Assembly: GCF_025725645.1 (NCBI RefSeq)
Contig: NZ_CP107007.1
Span: 2,790,001-2,854,000 of the forward strand
From: Halomonas sp. GD1P12
GTDB lineage: Bacteria; Pseudomonadota; Gammaproteobacteria; Pseudomonadales; Halomonadaceae
Direction of reading: 5' to 3'
DNA length: 64,000 bases
The position numbers and the translations under genes were made by a program. Shown piece by piece: positions 1 to 8,942 of the stretch. The notes beneath the pieces were generated by a model that had not been told where the DNA came from, searched no databases, and worked only from the letters and a program-made list of their open reading frames with translations. The stretch's first letter is position 1, and every line of letters starts with the position of its first letter.

Positions 1-318
1 GTGGAGGCGGTGGATTTGGAAGTGGTGGGCAGCGCCGAGCTTGCGCTGGAAATACTGCGCCACACCCGCTTCGACCTGGTGCTTTTGGACATCAATCTGC
101 CCGGAATGAACGGCTATCAGGCGCTCAAGGCGCTACGCCAGAACCCAGCGCTCGACGCCATGAGCGTGGTGGCGCTTTCCGCCAACGCCACGCCTCAGGA
201 TATCGAAAAAGGGCTTGCCGCCGGATTCGACGAGTATCTCACCAAGCCTCTGGACATCGATAAACTCACGAAGGCGCTCGAGGAGCATCTTCACCCAGCA
301 CCTGGAAGCGATCTATGA
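1..318 (+). CDS. C-terminal receiver (REC) domain, gene cut by the window start
   Basis: The open frame runs off the left edge, so the true start lies outside the window. The 105 visible residues are the back part of a response-regulator receiver domain: the phospho-acceptor Asp sits in LVLLDINLPGMNGY, the conserved Ser/Thr position follows in ALSANA, and the conserved Lys is in YLTKPL. The acidic pair that opens a receiver domain is missing and must lie upstream. The domain ends the protein, so this is most likely the C-terminal REC of a hybrid sensor kinase, though a free CheY-like protein cannot be excluded. Its stop codon overlaps the next start as ATGA, which points to translational coupling with the EAL regulator. 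Confidence 0.75.
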   Translation: MEAVDLEVVGSAELALEILRHTRFDLVLLDINLPGMNGYQALKALRQNPALDAMSVVALSANATPQDIEKGLAAGFDEYLTKPLDIDKLTKALEEHLHPAPGSDL

Positions 319-2123
319 AACTGGCCCAAAAGCACCTGCTGGTCGTGGATGACAACGCCATCAATGTCGAGCTTCTGACCGACCTGCTCGAGGAGCACGG
401 CTACGACAACGTACACGGCCTGAGCGATTCCCGCGAGGTACTCGGCTACTGCCAACGCCACTGCCCCGATCTGATTTTGCTCGATATTCGCATGCCGCAC
501 CTGGACGGCTACGCGGTCACCGAGGCGCTCAAGGCGCACTGCGGCGAGGCGCTACCTCCCATCATCGTGCTCACCGCGCAAATCGATGACGAAACGCGCC
601 ACCGCGCGCTGGCCTTGGGCGTTAGAGATTTCATTACCAAGCCGTTCAAACATGACGACGTAATGCAGCGTATTCGCAACACGCTGGAGCTCGAACAGCG
701 CTATCAACGCAGCACCCGTCAGGCGCAGAGCTTCAAGCGCCTGGCTGACGAGCACTCTCAGGCGCTGGACCAGCAGCTGCGCACGGATACCATCACCCAA
801 CTGCCCAATCGGCGAGCGATGACCCATGCGCTCGAGCGCGCTGCCCGCGACAAGGCGCCGACCGGACTTTTGTTCATCGCCATCGACCAGCTCGACGATG
901 TCGTGCGCCTTCACGGTTACGCCATCGCCGATCAGCTGCTGCTTCACGTTAGCCAACAGCTTCAGAACCAGCTGCAAAGCGATGTCACCCTCGGCATCTG
1001 GGGCGGCAGCGAGCTTCTGGTCATCCTGCCCGAAACGAGTCACGAGCGGCTGACCGGCCGGGCCATTCATCTGCTGGAGTGCTTCAACCAGGACCAGGCG
1101 CTGGAGGATTTGTTGCTACCGCTGGGGGCCAGAATCGGTATCAGCAGCGCCCATCAGGGCTTTGATCCGGAGCGGCTGGTACACATGGCGGCGCTGGCGT
1201 TGCCACAGAAAAACGCCCCCGTGCGCGTGCAAAGCTATAACGAAGAGCTCGAAACCCTTCAGCGTCAGCGGCTGCGCCTACAGCAGTCGATTCGTGGCGC
1301 CACCGAGCGCGGTGAGATCAGCCTCGCCTTCCAGCCCAAGATCTCGCTGTCGGACGACCGCGTGATCGGCGCCGAGGCGCTGATCCGCTGGGACCATCCC
1401 ACGCTTGGGCGCGTTTCGCCGGCGGAGTTCATCCCGCTGGCCGAGGCCAGCGGCGATATTCTCGCCATCGGCGAATGGGTCATCGAAGAGGCGCTTCGTC
1501 ACATCGTGGCCTGGCGCCATCAGGGGCTTTTGAACGACCAGTTTCATATCGCGGTCAACGTCGCCGCCCGCCAGCTCGCCCGACGCGACTTCGCCGACAC
1601 ATTGCTCAAAACGCTCGAGACCTACGAGGTACCGACGGACTTTCTCTCATTGGAGGTGACCGAGTCCGGGCTTTTGAGCGACATGCACAACGCCCGCCTG
1701 CAGCTTGCCAAGCTCGCCCAGTTCAACATCGCCGTGGCCATCGACGATTTTGGCACCGGCCACTCATCGCTTGCCTATATCAAAACACTGCCCTTCTCGA
1801 CGCTGAAGATCGATCGCGCCTTCGTCATGGATCTGGAGGATACGGAGGTCGACCGACACCTGGCGCTGGCGATCACGCGGCTGGCCCACGCCGTGGGGTG
1901 CGACGTGGTCGCCGAGGGCATCGAAACCAAGCCCCAGGCGGATTACCTGCGCTCCATTGGTTGTGAGGCGGCGCAGGGGTATTATTATGCCCGCCCCCTG
2001 CCCGCCGATGAGTTCTTCGACTGGTGCGCGCAGTGGGGAGACGCCCACCCTTCGACGAATGCTCTGGAACCCACATGGCCCACGATCTCCTCGACCGCCT
2101 GCGCGAACGGCTCAACGATCTAA
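315..2123 (+). CDS. Response regulator with degenerate GGDEF and intact EAL domain (c-di-GMP phosphodiesterase)
   Basis: This 602-residue cytoplasmic protein has three domains. A REC domain (about 1-120) keeps the DD pair (12-13), phospho-acceptor D57 and K109. A GGDEF domain (about 155-310) carries GGSEL (230-234) in place of GGDEF and is probably not a cyclase; it may bind GTP or be structural. An EAL domain (about 325-590) keeps the signature Glu in AEALIRW (E354), VTES, the paired Asp in IDDFGTG (477-478), LKID, VAEGIE and QGYY, so it should hydrolyse c-di-GMP. The start overlaps the upstream receiver gene by 4 nt. The likely arrangement is a hybrid kinase phosphorylating this REC to control phosphodiesterase output; that link is inferred. 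Confidence 0.9.
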   Translation: MKLAQKHLLVVDDNAINVELLTDLLEEHGYDNVHGLSDSREVLGYCQRHCPDLILLDIRMPHLDGYAVTEALKAHCGEALPPIIVLTAQIDDETRHRALALGVRDFITKPFKHDDVMQRIRNTLELEQRYQRSTRQAQSFKRLADEHSQALDQQLRTDTITQLPNRRAMTHALERAARDKAPTGLLFIAIDQLDDVVRLHGYAIADQLLLHVSQQLQNQLQSDVTLGIWGGSELLVILPETSHERLTGRAIHLLECFNQDQALEDLLLPLGARIGISSAHQGFDPERLVHMAALALPQKNAPVRVQSYNEELETLQRQRLRLQQSIRGATERGEISLAFQPKISLSDDRVIGAEALIRWDHPTLGRVSPAEFIPLAEASGDILAIGEWVIEEALRHIVAWRHQGLLNDQFHIAVNVAARQLARRDFADTLLKTLETYEVPTDFLSLEVTESGLLSDMHNARLQLAKLAQFNIAVAIDDFGTGHSSLAYIKTLPFSTLKIDRAFVMDLEDTEVDRHLALAITRLAHAVGCDVVAEGIETKPQADYLRSIGCEAAQGYYYARPLPADEFFDWCAQWGDAHPSTNALEPTWPTISSTACANGSTI

Positions 2124-2926
2124 ACCGCTCGGAGTTCAAGGTGGCCAACGTCATCATGGACGACCCGGTGGCCGCCACGAGCCTGAGCATTGCAAGCCTG
2201 GCCCAGGCCGCCGGGGTCAGCGAGCCAACGGTGAACCGGTTTTGCCGCAACTTCGGGGCCAAGGGCTATCCGGACTTCAAGATCAAGCTGGCTCAGAGCC
2301 TGGCCGGCGGCACGCCCTACGTGACCCGCGCGGTCGAGCCTGGTGACAGCGCCACCCAGTACACGCCGAAAATCTTTGGCGCTACGATCGCCGCGCTCAA
2401 GGAGGCCGAGCGCCAGGTCGACATGGCCGCGATCGAGCGCATGGTCGACTACCTGACCCAGGCCAAGCACATCCACTTTTTTGGCCTTGGCGCCTCCGGC
2501 GCGGTCGCTCAGGACGCGCAGCACAAGTTCTTTCGCTTCAACCTGCCGGTCATGGCCTATATCGACGTGCTGATGCAGCGTATGGTGGCCGCGGCCTGCC
2601 ACACAGGCGACGTGATCGTGATCATCTCCTACACCGGGCGCACCCGAGAGCTCGTCGATATCGCCAAACTCGGGCGCGCCGCCGGCGCGGTGGTGCTGGG
2701 CATCACCGCCCCCCACTCGCCGCTTGCCAACGAGTGCACGGCAACGCTGGATGTCGCCACCCCGGAGGACACCGACCACTACATGCCGATGACCTCGCGG
2801 GTCATCCAGCTTACCCTGATCGATGCGCTGGCCACCGGTGTGACGCTGCGCCGCGGTGAGGATTTCCTGCCGCACCTCAAGAAAATCAAGGAGAGCCTGC
2901 GCGAGACGCGCTTTCCGCTGGAGTAG
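2075..2926 (+). CDS. hexR: HexR-type transcriptional regulator (RpiR family)
   Basis: The 283-residue protein has an N-terminal RpiR-type HTH (about 1-75, with [16 protein letters not shown] as the recognition region) and a C-terminal SIS sugar-phosphate domain (about 125-260, with FFGLGASG and [10 protein letters not shown]). Length and sequence fit HexR, which in Pseudomonas and Shewanella represses central carbohydrate genes and is relieved by 2-keto-3-deoxy-6-phosphogluconate. No zwf, edd or eda gene lies beside it here, so its targets are elsewhere. The frame is open upstream to 2024, but the ATG at 2075 gives the usual HexR N terminus. It still overlaps the end of the EAL gene by 49 nt, so the two are probably co-transcribed. 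Confidence 0.9.
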   Translation: MAHDLLDRLRERLNDLNRSEFKVANVIMDDPVAATSLSIASLAQAAGVSEPTVNRFCRNFGAKGYPDFKIKLAQSLAGGTPYVTRAVEPGDSATQYTPKIFGATIAALKEAERQVDMAAIERMVDYLTQAKHIHFFGLGASGAVAQDAQHKFFRFNLPVMAYIDVLMQRMVAAACHTGDVIVIISYTGRTRELVDIAKLGRAAGAVVLGITAPHSPLANECTATLDVATPEDTDHYMPMTSRVIQLTLIDALATGVTLRRGEDFLPHLKKIKESLRETRFPLE

Positions 2927-2934
2927 TCGGCCGG

Positions 2935-3294
2935 CTACTGGCTAACGGCGGCCGTCACGGTGATTTCGACCTTGAGCTCGTTGGCGGGCAGCGGCGCGCA
3001 GACGCAGGTGCGCGCTGGCGCATGGCCTTCCGGCACCCAGGCATCCCACACCGCGTTCATCGCCGCGACGTCGCCGCCATCCTTGAGATAAACCGTCGCA
3101 CTCAAAAGCTGCTCGCGACTGGAGCCGATCTCCTCGAGCAGGGCATCGACGCGTGCCAGCATGCTTTTCGTCTGCTCGGTGATATCGCCCTGACGCGCAT
3201 CGGGTCCGGCGACCTGGCCACACAGGTAGGCCACCCCCTGATGGATGACGGCGCGGCTCATGCGCGCTTTGGTATCGTGACGCTGGGTGGACAT
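2935..3294 (-). CDS. RidA-family enamine/imine deaminase
   Basis: The 119-residue protein belongs to the RidA/YjgF/Rid family, which hydrolyses reactive enamine/imine intermediates released by PLP enzymes. The family Arg lies in [13 protein letters not shown] and the C-terminal strand is VEITVTAAV. The start at 3294 has a good ribosome site (CAGGAGAACGC before ATG); the longer open frame upstream is non-coding. Its last third matches the branch of the family with a Cys-Val-Cys stretch rather than canonical RidA, so the exact substrate is uncertain. It follows an Lrp-type regulator by 35 nt on the same strand, and the two probably form a small operon. Confidence 0.87.
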   Translation of the reverse strand: MSTQRHDTKARMSRAVIHQGVAYLCGQVAGPDARQGDITEQTKSMLARVDALLEEIGSSREQLLSATVYLKDGGDVAAMNAVWDAWVPEGHAPARTCVCAPLPANELKVEITVTAAVSQ

Positions 3295-3329
3295 GCGTTC
3301 TCCTGTTTGAAAGTGGTGCCCTGGAGCGC

Positions 3330-3812
3330 CTAGCGGCACGTAGGCACGGGACGGTGCTCGAAAACCCGGCGCAGCACGAAGCTCGTATGCGCGCCGGTGA
3401 CGCCTTCGATGCGGTTGATGACGTGCAGCAGCAAATGCTGATACTCGTCCATATCGCGAATCAGGATCTTGAGCTGAAAGTCCGCGGCCTGACCGGTAAT
3501 GATCAGACACTCGATGACGTTGGGGATCTCGCGCACCTGGCGCTCGAAGTTATCAAAACGCTCCTGGGTGTGCTGATCCATGGCGATGTGCAGAAGCACC
3601 ATCAAATCGAAGCCGAGCTGGCGCGCATCGACCTCGGCGCGGTAGCCCGCGATCAGGCCATGCTCCTCGAGCGCGCGCACCCGGCGAAGACACGGCGACG
3701 GTGAAAGCCCGATGCGCTCGGCGAGCAGCTGATTGCTGATACGCCCCTCTTGCTGCAGCACGTCGAGAATGTGCCGATCATAGCGATCGAGTTCCAGCGG
3801 AACGGGCAGCAT
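3330..3812 (-). CDS. Lrp/AsnC-family transcriptional regulator
   Basis: The 160-residue protein has an N-terminal winged HTH (about 8-60, [20 protein letters not shown], then [19 protein letters not shown]) and a C-terminal RAM/AsnC effector domain (about 70-150). It is closer to the Lrp/BkdR subgroup, which senses amino acids or their keto acids, than to AsnC. It is transcribed divergently from leuA across 186 nt and together with a RidA gene. Control of the RidA gene, and perhaps of leuA, in response to branched-chain or other amino acids is plausible from this arrangement but not shown. Confidence 0.9.
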   Translation of the reverse strand: MLPVPLELDRYDRHILDVLQQEGRISNQLLAERIGLSPSPCLRRVRALEEHGLIAGYRAEVDARQLGFDLMVLLHIAMDQHTQERFDNFERQVREIPNVIECLIITGQAADFQLKILIRDMDEYQHLLLHVINRIEGVTGAHTSFVLRRVFEHRPVPTCR

Positions 3813-3998
3813 CGGCCACCTCCTGCCAAAATTTTATCTTTTAACGATAGTTTCTGCCAATTATTGCCGCAAGAGCCAAGTATTAGCAATAATCTTCTGG
3901 CGCCCCATGGGTATACTGGTGCTACCGTCAGAAGACGAAACGCGCTCGAAAAGCCGACGATACGTCTCAACATCCCATTAACGTCAGGAAGCCTTTTT
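3813..3998. promoter_or_regulatory. Divergent control region between the Lrp-type gene and leuA
   Basis: This 186-nt gap separates two divergent genes and is richer in A+T than its flanks, with runs such as TTTTATCTTTTAACGATAG and TATTAGCAATAAT that suit Lrp-type binding. A TATACT hexamer at 3912-3917 could be the -10 element of leuA; I see no convincing -35. The leuA ribosome site is CAGGAAG, ending nine bases before the ATG at 3999. I found no leucine-rich leader peptide or attenuator hairpin. Confidence 0.4.
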
Positions 3999-5690
3999 AT
4001 GTCTGCCTTCGATCATCGCAAGTACCGCCCCGCTCCCCGCGTTCCCGCTTTCGACCGCACCTGGCCGGACAAGGATCTCGACCGCGCTCCGATCTGGGTG
4101 AGCGAAGATTTGCGCGACGGCAATCAGGCGCTGCTGGAGCCGATGACTGTGGAGCAGAAAAAACGCTTTTGGCACCAGATCGTCAAGGTGGGCATCAAGG
4201 AAGTAATGGTCGGCTTTCCCTCGGCCAGCCAACCCGACTATGACTTCGTGCGCTGGTTGATCGACGAGGACCAGATCCCCGAGGACGTGACCATCGCGGT
4301 GCTGGTGCAGTGCCGCGAGCACCTGATCGAGAAGACCTTCGAGTCACTGGTCGGCGTCAAGCGCGCGATCATCCACCTTTACAACTCCACCTCCACCGTG
4401 CAGCGCGAGCGCGTTTTCGAGATGGATCGCGGCGGCATTACCGATATTGCCGTGCAGGGCGCGACGTGGGTCAAAACCTACGCCGACCAGTACCCGGACG
4501 TCGAGTGGCGCTTCGAGTACACCCCGGAGAGCTTCTCGAGCACCGAAATCGACTTTTCGCTGTCGATCTGCGAGGCGGTCATGGACGTTTGGCAGCCGAC
4601 CCCGGAAACCCGCTGCATTCTGAACCTGCCGACCACCGTGGAAGTGGCCGGCCCGCACCACCACGCCGATCAGATCGAGTACTTCTGTCAGCATATTAGC
4701 CGCCGAGATAGCGTGATTATTTCGGTACATACTCACAATGATCGCGGCGGCGCGGTGGCCTCCGCCGAGCTTGCGCTGTTGGCCGGCGCCGACCGGGTCG
4801 AGGGCACGCTGCTGGGCAACGGCGAGCGCACCGGCAACATGGACATCGTCACGCTGGCCATGAACCTCTACAGCCAGGGCATCGACCCGGAACTCGATTT
4901 GTCCAACCCGGACGAAATCGTGCAGGTCGTGCAGGAGTGCACCGGTATCACCATGCACCCGCGCCACCCCTGGGTCGGCGAGATGGTCTACACGGCGTTT
5001 TCGGGAAGCCACCAGGATGCCATTCGCAAGTCGCTCAAGCACCAGAAGGACGACGAGCCCTGGCAGGTGGCGTATCTGCCGATCGACCCGCGCGATATCG
5101 GCCGCGACTATCAGGCAGTGATTCGTGTCAACAGCCAGTCCGGCAAGGGCGGCATGGCGTTTTTGCTCGAACGCGATTACGGCATCAACCTGCCGCGCTG
5201 GATGATGCTGGCGCTCGCCCCCTACGTGCAGCAGGAGAGCGAGAAGCGCGCCAGCGAGCTTTCAAGCGAAATGGTCCGCCAGGTGATGTTCGATCACTTT
5301 AGTCATCAAGCACCGCTGGCGCTTGCCGACTACCGCCTTTCAAAGGGTCAAAACGAAGGTATCGAGGTCACGCTGACGCAAGGCGACGACACGCTGCGCT
5401 TGGAAGGCACCGGCAACGGCGCCATGTCCGCCTTTACCCACGCCTGGCGCCAGCACGCCGGCAGCCACGTGGCGATCGTCGATTACAGCGAACACTCGCT
5501 GGGCGGCGATAGCGAAGCCAACGCCATCGCGTTCGTGCAGCTCAACGTCGACGGCCAGCGCATCTGCGCGGTCGCCGAGGACAGCGACACGGTGAGCGCC
5601 TCGCTCAAGGCACTGCTGTCGGGCATCAACGCCGCCCAGACCCAGGCAAGCCAGGACACGTTGACACGCAGCGAAAACGCGACCGTCTGA
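3999..5690 (+). CDS. leuA: 2-isopropylmalate synthase
   Basis: LeuA condenses acetyl-CoA with 2-ketoisovalerate, the committed step of leucine synthesis. The 563-residue product is the longer form of the enzyme: an N-terminal HMGL-like TIM barrel (about 30-310) with the metal/substrate motif RDGNQAL, the histidine-rich HTHNDRGG loop (around 245) and the LLGNGERTGN motif, followed by a linker and a C-terminal LeuA regulatory domain (about 430-550) that normally binds leucine for feedback inhibition. The start at 3999 has a ribosome site and matches the family; the open frame to 3750 is not used. No other leu genes are adjacent, which is common for this long form. Confidence 0.96.
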   Translation: MSAFDHRKYRPAPRVPAFDRTWPDKDLDRAPIWVSEDLRDGNQALLEPMTVEQKKRFWHQIVKVGIKEVMVGFPSASQPDYDFVRWLIDEDQIPEDVTIAVLVQCREHLIEKTFESLVGVKRAIIHLYNSTSTVQRERVFEMDRGGITDIAVQGATWVKTYADQYPDVEWRFEYTPESFSSTEIDFSLSICEAVMDVWQPTPETRCILNLPTTVEVAGPHHHADQIEYFCQHISRRDSVIISVHTHNDRGGAVASAELALLAGADRVEGTLLGNGERTGNMDIVTLAMNLYSQGIDPELDLSNPDEIVQVVQECTGITMHPRHPWVGEMVYTAFSGSHQDAIRKSLKHQKDDEPWQVAYLPIDPRDIGRDYQAVIRVNSQSGKGGMAFLLERDYGINLPRWMMLALAPYVQQESEKRASELSSEMVRQVMFDHFSHQAPLALADYRLSKGQNEGIEVTLTQGDDTLRLEGTGNGAMSAFTHAWRQHAGSHVAIVDYSEHSLGGDSEANAIAFVQLNVDGQRICAVAEDSDTVSASLKALLSGINAAQTQASQDTLTRSENATV

Positions 5691-5720
5691 GGTGTCGCAC
5701 GCTCCTCGCCTGACGCTCAA

Positions 5721-5737
5721 GGCCCGCCCGGCGGGCC
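5721..5737 (+). terminator. Hairpin after leuA
   Basis: A 7-bp GC stem (GGCCCGC/GCGGGCC) with a 3-nt loop lies 30 nt after the leuA stop and is followed by only a weak T run. It probably ends leuA transcription. A TATACT hexamer at 5741-5746 immediately behind it could be the -10 of the crcB pair. Confidence 0.55.
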
Positions 5738-5779
5738 TGTTATACTCCTCGTGACGTTCAATCAGGGTGAAAGGTAGCG

Positions 5780-6181
5780 ATGGGTCACGGGGGTATTCAA
5801 ACAGTCATCAATATCGCCCTTTTAGCGCTCGGCGCCGGGCTTGGCGGCATGGGTCGCCTGGCCGTCACGCGGCTGGCCGCCCGGCATCTGGCAATGGATT
5901 TCCCCTGGGGGACGCTGGCGGTCAATGCAAGCGGCGCCCTGGTTGCCGGGGCGCTTCTAGGCCATTACGGTTTCGCGCCGCTGTCGAACTCCCCGGTCGG
6001 GCTTTTGCTGATCGGCGGGCTGCTCGGCGGCTACACCACCGTCTCGTCACTTTCCCTGCAAACGCTCACGCTCTGGCAAGACCGCCAACCACGGACGGCG
6101 ATCGCGTATCTGGCGGGCACGCTCGCCGCAGGCGTAGCCCTCGCCGCGCTGGGATGGCACCTAACGGGGGGGGCGTTATGA
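5780..6181 (+). CDS. crcB: CrcB/Fluc fluoride channel subunit, Phe-box-less copy
   Basis: The 133-residue protein has four membrane helices and the Fluc signatures GRLAVTRL, FPWGTLAVN (pore Asn N49) and GGYTT. Fluc channels are dual-topology dimers that export fluoride. In this copy the so-called Phe box is lost: the TTFSTF-type motif reads TTVSSL (86-91), so both pore phenylalanines are replaced by Val and Leu. The stop overlaps the start of the second crcB gene as ATGA, so the two are made together and probably form a heterodimer. I found no clear fluoride riboswitch in the short upstream gap. Confidence 0.88.
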   Translation: MGHGGIQTVINIALLALGAGLGGMGRLAVTRLAARHLAMDFPWGTLAVNASGALVAGALLGHYGFAPLSNSPVGLLLIGGLLGGYTTVSSLSLQTLTLWQDRQPRTAIAYLAGTLAAGVALAALGWHLTGGAL

Positions 6182-6564
6182 AGGGGATAGCGGCGTACCT
6201 GGCCGTCGGCGTGGGGACCGCGCTTGGCAGCGTGTGTCGCTACGCGGTGTCGCTACTGGCGCTGGCCGGGCTGGGCAACGCTCTGCCCTGGGGGACGCTT
6301 CTGGTCAACGCGCTGGGCTCGGCTCTAATCGGCTGGCTCTCGACCCGAATGGCGCAGGCCCCGAATAGCGGCCTGGCACGCTGGCAGCCGTTCTGGGTGA
6401 CCGGCTTTTGCGCCGGGTTCACCACCTTCTCGCTTTTCAGCCTCGAGCTTCTCACGCTGTTCAAGCTTCACGGCTGGCTCGCCGGCGCCTATGCCCTGAC
6501 AAGCGTGGCGCTCTGGCTTTTGGGTGCCGGGCTTGGCCAGCGGCTGGCCAAGGCGCAGGGCTAA
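6178..6564 (+). CDS. crcB: CrcB/Fluc fluoride channel subunit, canonical copy
   Basis: The 128-residue second Fluc subunit starts inside the last codons of the first. It keeps the pore Asn in LPWGTLLVN (N44) and the full Phe box TTFSLF (82-87, F84 and F87). Four hydrophobic helices are visible. Paired crcB genes usually encode obligate heterodimers in which antiparallel subunits give two unequal pores. Here the intact Phe box in this copy and its loss in the partner suggest one working pathway; this follows from family knowledge and has not been tested for this pair. Confidence 0.9.
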   Translation: MKGIAAYLAVGVGTALGSVCRYAVSLLALAGLGNALPWGTLLVNALGSALIGWLSTRMAQAPNSGLARWQPFWVTGFCAGFTTFSLFSLELLTLFKLHGWLAGAYALTSVALWLLGAGLGQRLAKAQG

Positions 6565-6590
6565 CGCACAGGGCTAATCCACAGGGCTAG
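6552..6590. repeat. Three imperfect 12-13-nt tandem units at a convergent gene junction
   Basis: Three imperfect copies of a unit reading roughly CACAGGGCTAA lie head to tail. The first carries the stop codon of the second crcB gene (TAA, 6562-6564) and the last carries the reverse-strand stop of the usp gene (TAG, 6587-6589). No hairpin terminator separates these convergent genes. Confidence 0.6.
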
Positions 6591-7438
6591 CGCAGCACCA
6601 GTACCGGCGTGGCAGCGCGGCGTAGCATTTTCGTCGTGGTACTCCCCATGAGCAAATGCTTGAGCCGTGAGTGTCCAAACGCGCCCATCACCATAAGATC
6701 GATGGCATGCTCGGCCATGTAGGTCTCGAGCGTCTGGTCGACATCGCCGGCGCGAATCGCGCCTTTCGCCTGGTGTTCACCGGCGGTGAGTGTCTCGAGC
6801 GCCCAGTCGAGCTCGCTTGTGTGCTCGCCGGTCGCCGCGCCCACGATCAACACATGGCACTCGGCGCCGCTAAACAGCGGCGAGCGCGCCAGCATTTCGA
6901 CCCCCTTGCGCGCCGTTTGACTGCCGTCGAAGGCGATCAGCACGCGTTTGGGCGGCGTGAATGTGGGCGGCACGATCAGCACCGGGCGGTGGATGCGGCG
7001 AACCAGCGCTTCGATATGCTCACCGAGCTCCTCGCGTTGGCTATGGCTGGCGCCCTGCTTGCCCAGTACTAGAAGCCGCGTTTTGCTTTCGAGCTCCAAA
7101 AGCGTTTCGACGAAGGTGCCGTTGAGCTGGCGCGCATTGGCCTGGGCCCCCTGCGCTTTTGCCCAGGTACCGGCCTGCTCCAACAGCGCCTTGCTGCGCT
7201 TGCGATTTTCCCGTGCGCGCCGTTCATCGAAACTCGAGAGCGTTTCCATCAGCTGCTCCTGAGAGCCCAGCGACAGATTGCCGGAAAGGTCCTGCTCGCC
7301 GGGCACGCCGGAGTGGTTGTCGATCACGTGCAAAAGGCTCAGCGGTGCCTTTAGCGCAAGGCTCGCCCAGGCGCCGTACTCACTAACGCTCTGGGCAAAA
7401 CGCGAGTCGTCGATGGCGGCAAATACGTGCTCGGTCAT
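6587..7438 (-). CDS. Tandem-domain universal stress protein (UspA family)
   Basis: The 283-residue protein has two Usp domains (about 1-155 and 160-283). The C-terminal domain keeps the ATP-binding pattern G-x2-G-x9-G-S in GAFGHSRLKHLLMGSTT; the N-terminal copy has a degenerate version (GKQGASHSQREELGEHIE). This layout is the UspE-like two-domain form, with nucleotide binding expected only in the second half. It lies 16 nt after the SulP transporter gene on the same strand, so the pair is very likely one operon. Proteins of the Usp and SulP families are sometimes fused, and a regulatory role on the transporter is a reasonable inference. Confidence 0.92.
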   Translation of the reverse strand: MTEHVFAAIDDSRFAQSVSEYGAWASLALKAPLSLLHVIDNHSGVPGEQDLSGNLSLGSQEQLMETLSSFDERRARENRKRSKALLEQAGTWAKAQGAQANARQLNGTFVETLLELESKTRLLVLGKQGASHSQREELGEHIEALVRRIHRPVLIVPPTFTPPKRVLIAFDGSQTARKGVEMLARSPLFSGAECHVLIVGAATGEHTSELDWALETLTAGEHQAKGAIRAGDVDQTLETYMAEHAIDLMVMGAFGHSRLKHLLMGSTTTKMLRRAATPVLVLR

Positions 7439-7454
7439 GACCTGCTCCTTATGC

Positions 7455-8942
7455 TTAGTGGTCGCCCATCAGCTTTTCGACGGCTTCCGGGTCGTCGTGA
7501 ACGGCGTAGCGGTCGACCACGGTCGCGCTTGCCTCGGACAGCCCCTTGAGCTCCACGCTCGTGCCTTCACGGCGAAACTTGATCACTACCCGGTCAAGCG
7601 CCTGTACCGAGGTTATATCCCAAAAATGGGCGCGCGATAAGTCGATGACGACGTGATCGAGACTCTCCTTGATATCGAAGTTGGCGATGAAGCGCTGCGA
7701 CGAGGCGAAGAACACCTGGCCGATGACGCGATACTCTCGCGTCCCTTCATGGGTCCTGGCGCTCGACACGGCCATGATGTTGCCTACCTTGTTGGCAAAG
7801 AACAGCGCCGCCAGCAGCACGCCGACGAATACGCCAAGCGCCAGGTTGTGGGTGCCCACGGTGACCGCCACGGTGGCCAGCATGACGATATTAGTGCTCA
7901 TGGGGTGTTTTTTCAGATCGCGGATCGAGGCCCAGCTAAAGGTACCGATGGAGACCATGATCATCACTGCGACCAGCGCCGCCATGGGAATCTGCGATAC
8001 CCAATCGGACAAGAACACCACCATGATCAAAAGCACTACCCCGGCAATCAGGGTCGAGAGCCGCGTGCGCCCGCCGGATTTGATGTTGATCACCGACTGG
8101 CCGATCATCGCGCAGCCCGCCATGCCGCCCAAAAGCCCCGCGCCGATGTTCGCCACGCCCTGCCCCTTGCACTCGCGGTTCTTGTCGCTGGGCGTGTCGG
8201 TCAGGTCGTCGACGATGGTCGCGGTCATCATCGACTCCAGAAGCCCCACTACCGCCATCATCACAGCGTAGGGGAAGATGATCGCGAGGGTGTCGACATT
8301 CAAAGGCACGTCCGGCCACAAAAACACCGGCAGCGTATCGGGCAGCTCGCCCATGTCACCCACCGTGCGAATGTCGATGCCGCTGACCAGGTAAACAATG
8401 GTCAGCACCACGATGCAAACGAGCGGCGACGGCAGCGATTTACCCATCACCGGCAGATAGGGAAAGAGATAGATGATGCCAAGCCCTGCCGCCGTCATGG
8501 CGTAGACGTGCCAGGTTACATCGGTGAGCTCGGGCAGCTGTGCCATGAAGATCAGAATCGCCAGCGCGTTGACGAAGCCCGTGACCACCGAGCGCGAAAC
8601 GAAACGCATCAGCTCGGCGAGTTTCAAATAGCCTGCCGCGATCTGTAGAACGCCGGTCAAAAGCGTAGCCGCCAGCAGATACTCGAGGCCGTGCTCGCGT
8701 ACCAGCGTCACCATCAACAGCGCCATCGCGCCCGTCGCCGCCGAAATCATGCCAGGCCGCCCGCCGGTGAAGGCGATGATCACCGCGATGCAAAATGAAG
8801 CGTAAAGCCCCACCTTGGGGTCGACGCCGGCGATGATCGAAAAGGCGATCGCTTCGGGAATCAGCGCAAGCGCCACCACGATGCCTGAAAGCGTATCGCC
8901 CTTGATGTTGGAAAACCATTCGTACTTGTTGAAAAGCGCCAT
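7455..8942 (-). CDS. SulP/SLC26 anion transporter with STAS domain
   Basis: The 495-residue protein has about ten to twelve hydrophobic segments typical of SulP transporters, with [20 protein letters not shown] near the N terminus, LYASF, and [20 protein letters not shown] in the middle. A C-terminal STAS domain (about 385-495) carries [13 protein letters not shown]. SulP proteins move sulfate, bicarbonate or dicarboxylates, and the substrate cannot be read from sequence alone; the shortish form resembles marine BicA-like bicarbonate carriers as much as sulfate permeases. The start at 8942 gives the usual N terminus; the frame stays open to 9038 but that part looks like leader. It forms an operon with the downstream usp gene. 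Confidence 0.92.
   Translation of the reverse strand: MALFNKYEWFSNIKGDTLSGIVVALALIPEAIAFSIIAGVDPKVGLYASFCIAVIIAFTGGRPGMISAATGAMALLMVTLVREHGLEYLLAATLLTGVLQIAAGYLKLAELMRFVSRSVVTGFVNALAILIFMAQLPELTDVTWHVYAMTAAGLGIIYLFPYLPVMGKSLPSPLVCIVVLTIVYLVSGIDIRTVGDMGELPDTLPVFLWPDVPLNVDTLAIIFPYAVMMAVVGLLESMMTATIVDDLTDTPSDKNRECKGQGVANIGAGLLGGMAGCAMIGQSVINIKSGGRTRLSTLIAGVVLLIMVVFLSDWVSQIPMAALVAVMIMVSIGTFSWASIRDLKKHPMSTNIVMLATVAVTVGTHNLALGVFVGVLLAALFFANKVGNIMAVSSARTHEGTREYRVIGQVFFASSQRFIANFDIKESLDHVVIDLSRAHFWDITSVQALDRVVIKFRREGTSVELKGLSEASATVVDRYAVHDDPEAVEKLMGDH

Noticed and set aside
3813..3998. A leucine attenuator before leuA
   Set aside because: No short leucine-rich peptide and no terminator/antiterminator pair could be found.
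5691..5779. Fluoride riboswitch before the crcB pair
   Set aside because: The gap is short and mostly taken by the leuA hairpin; the conserved fluoride-motif pieces are not visible.
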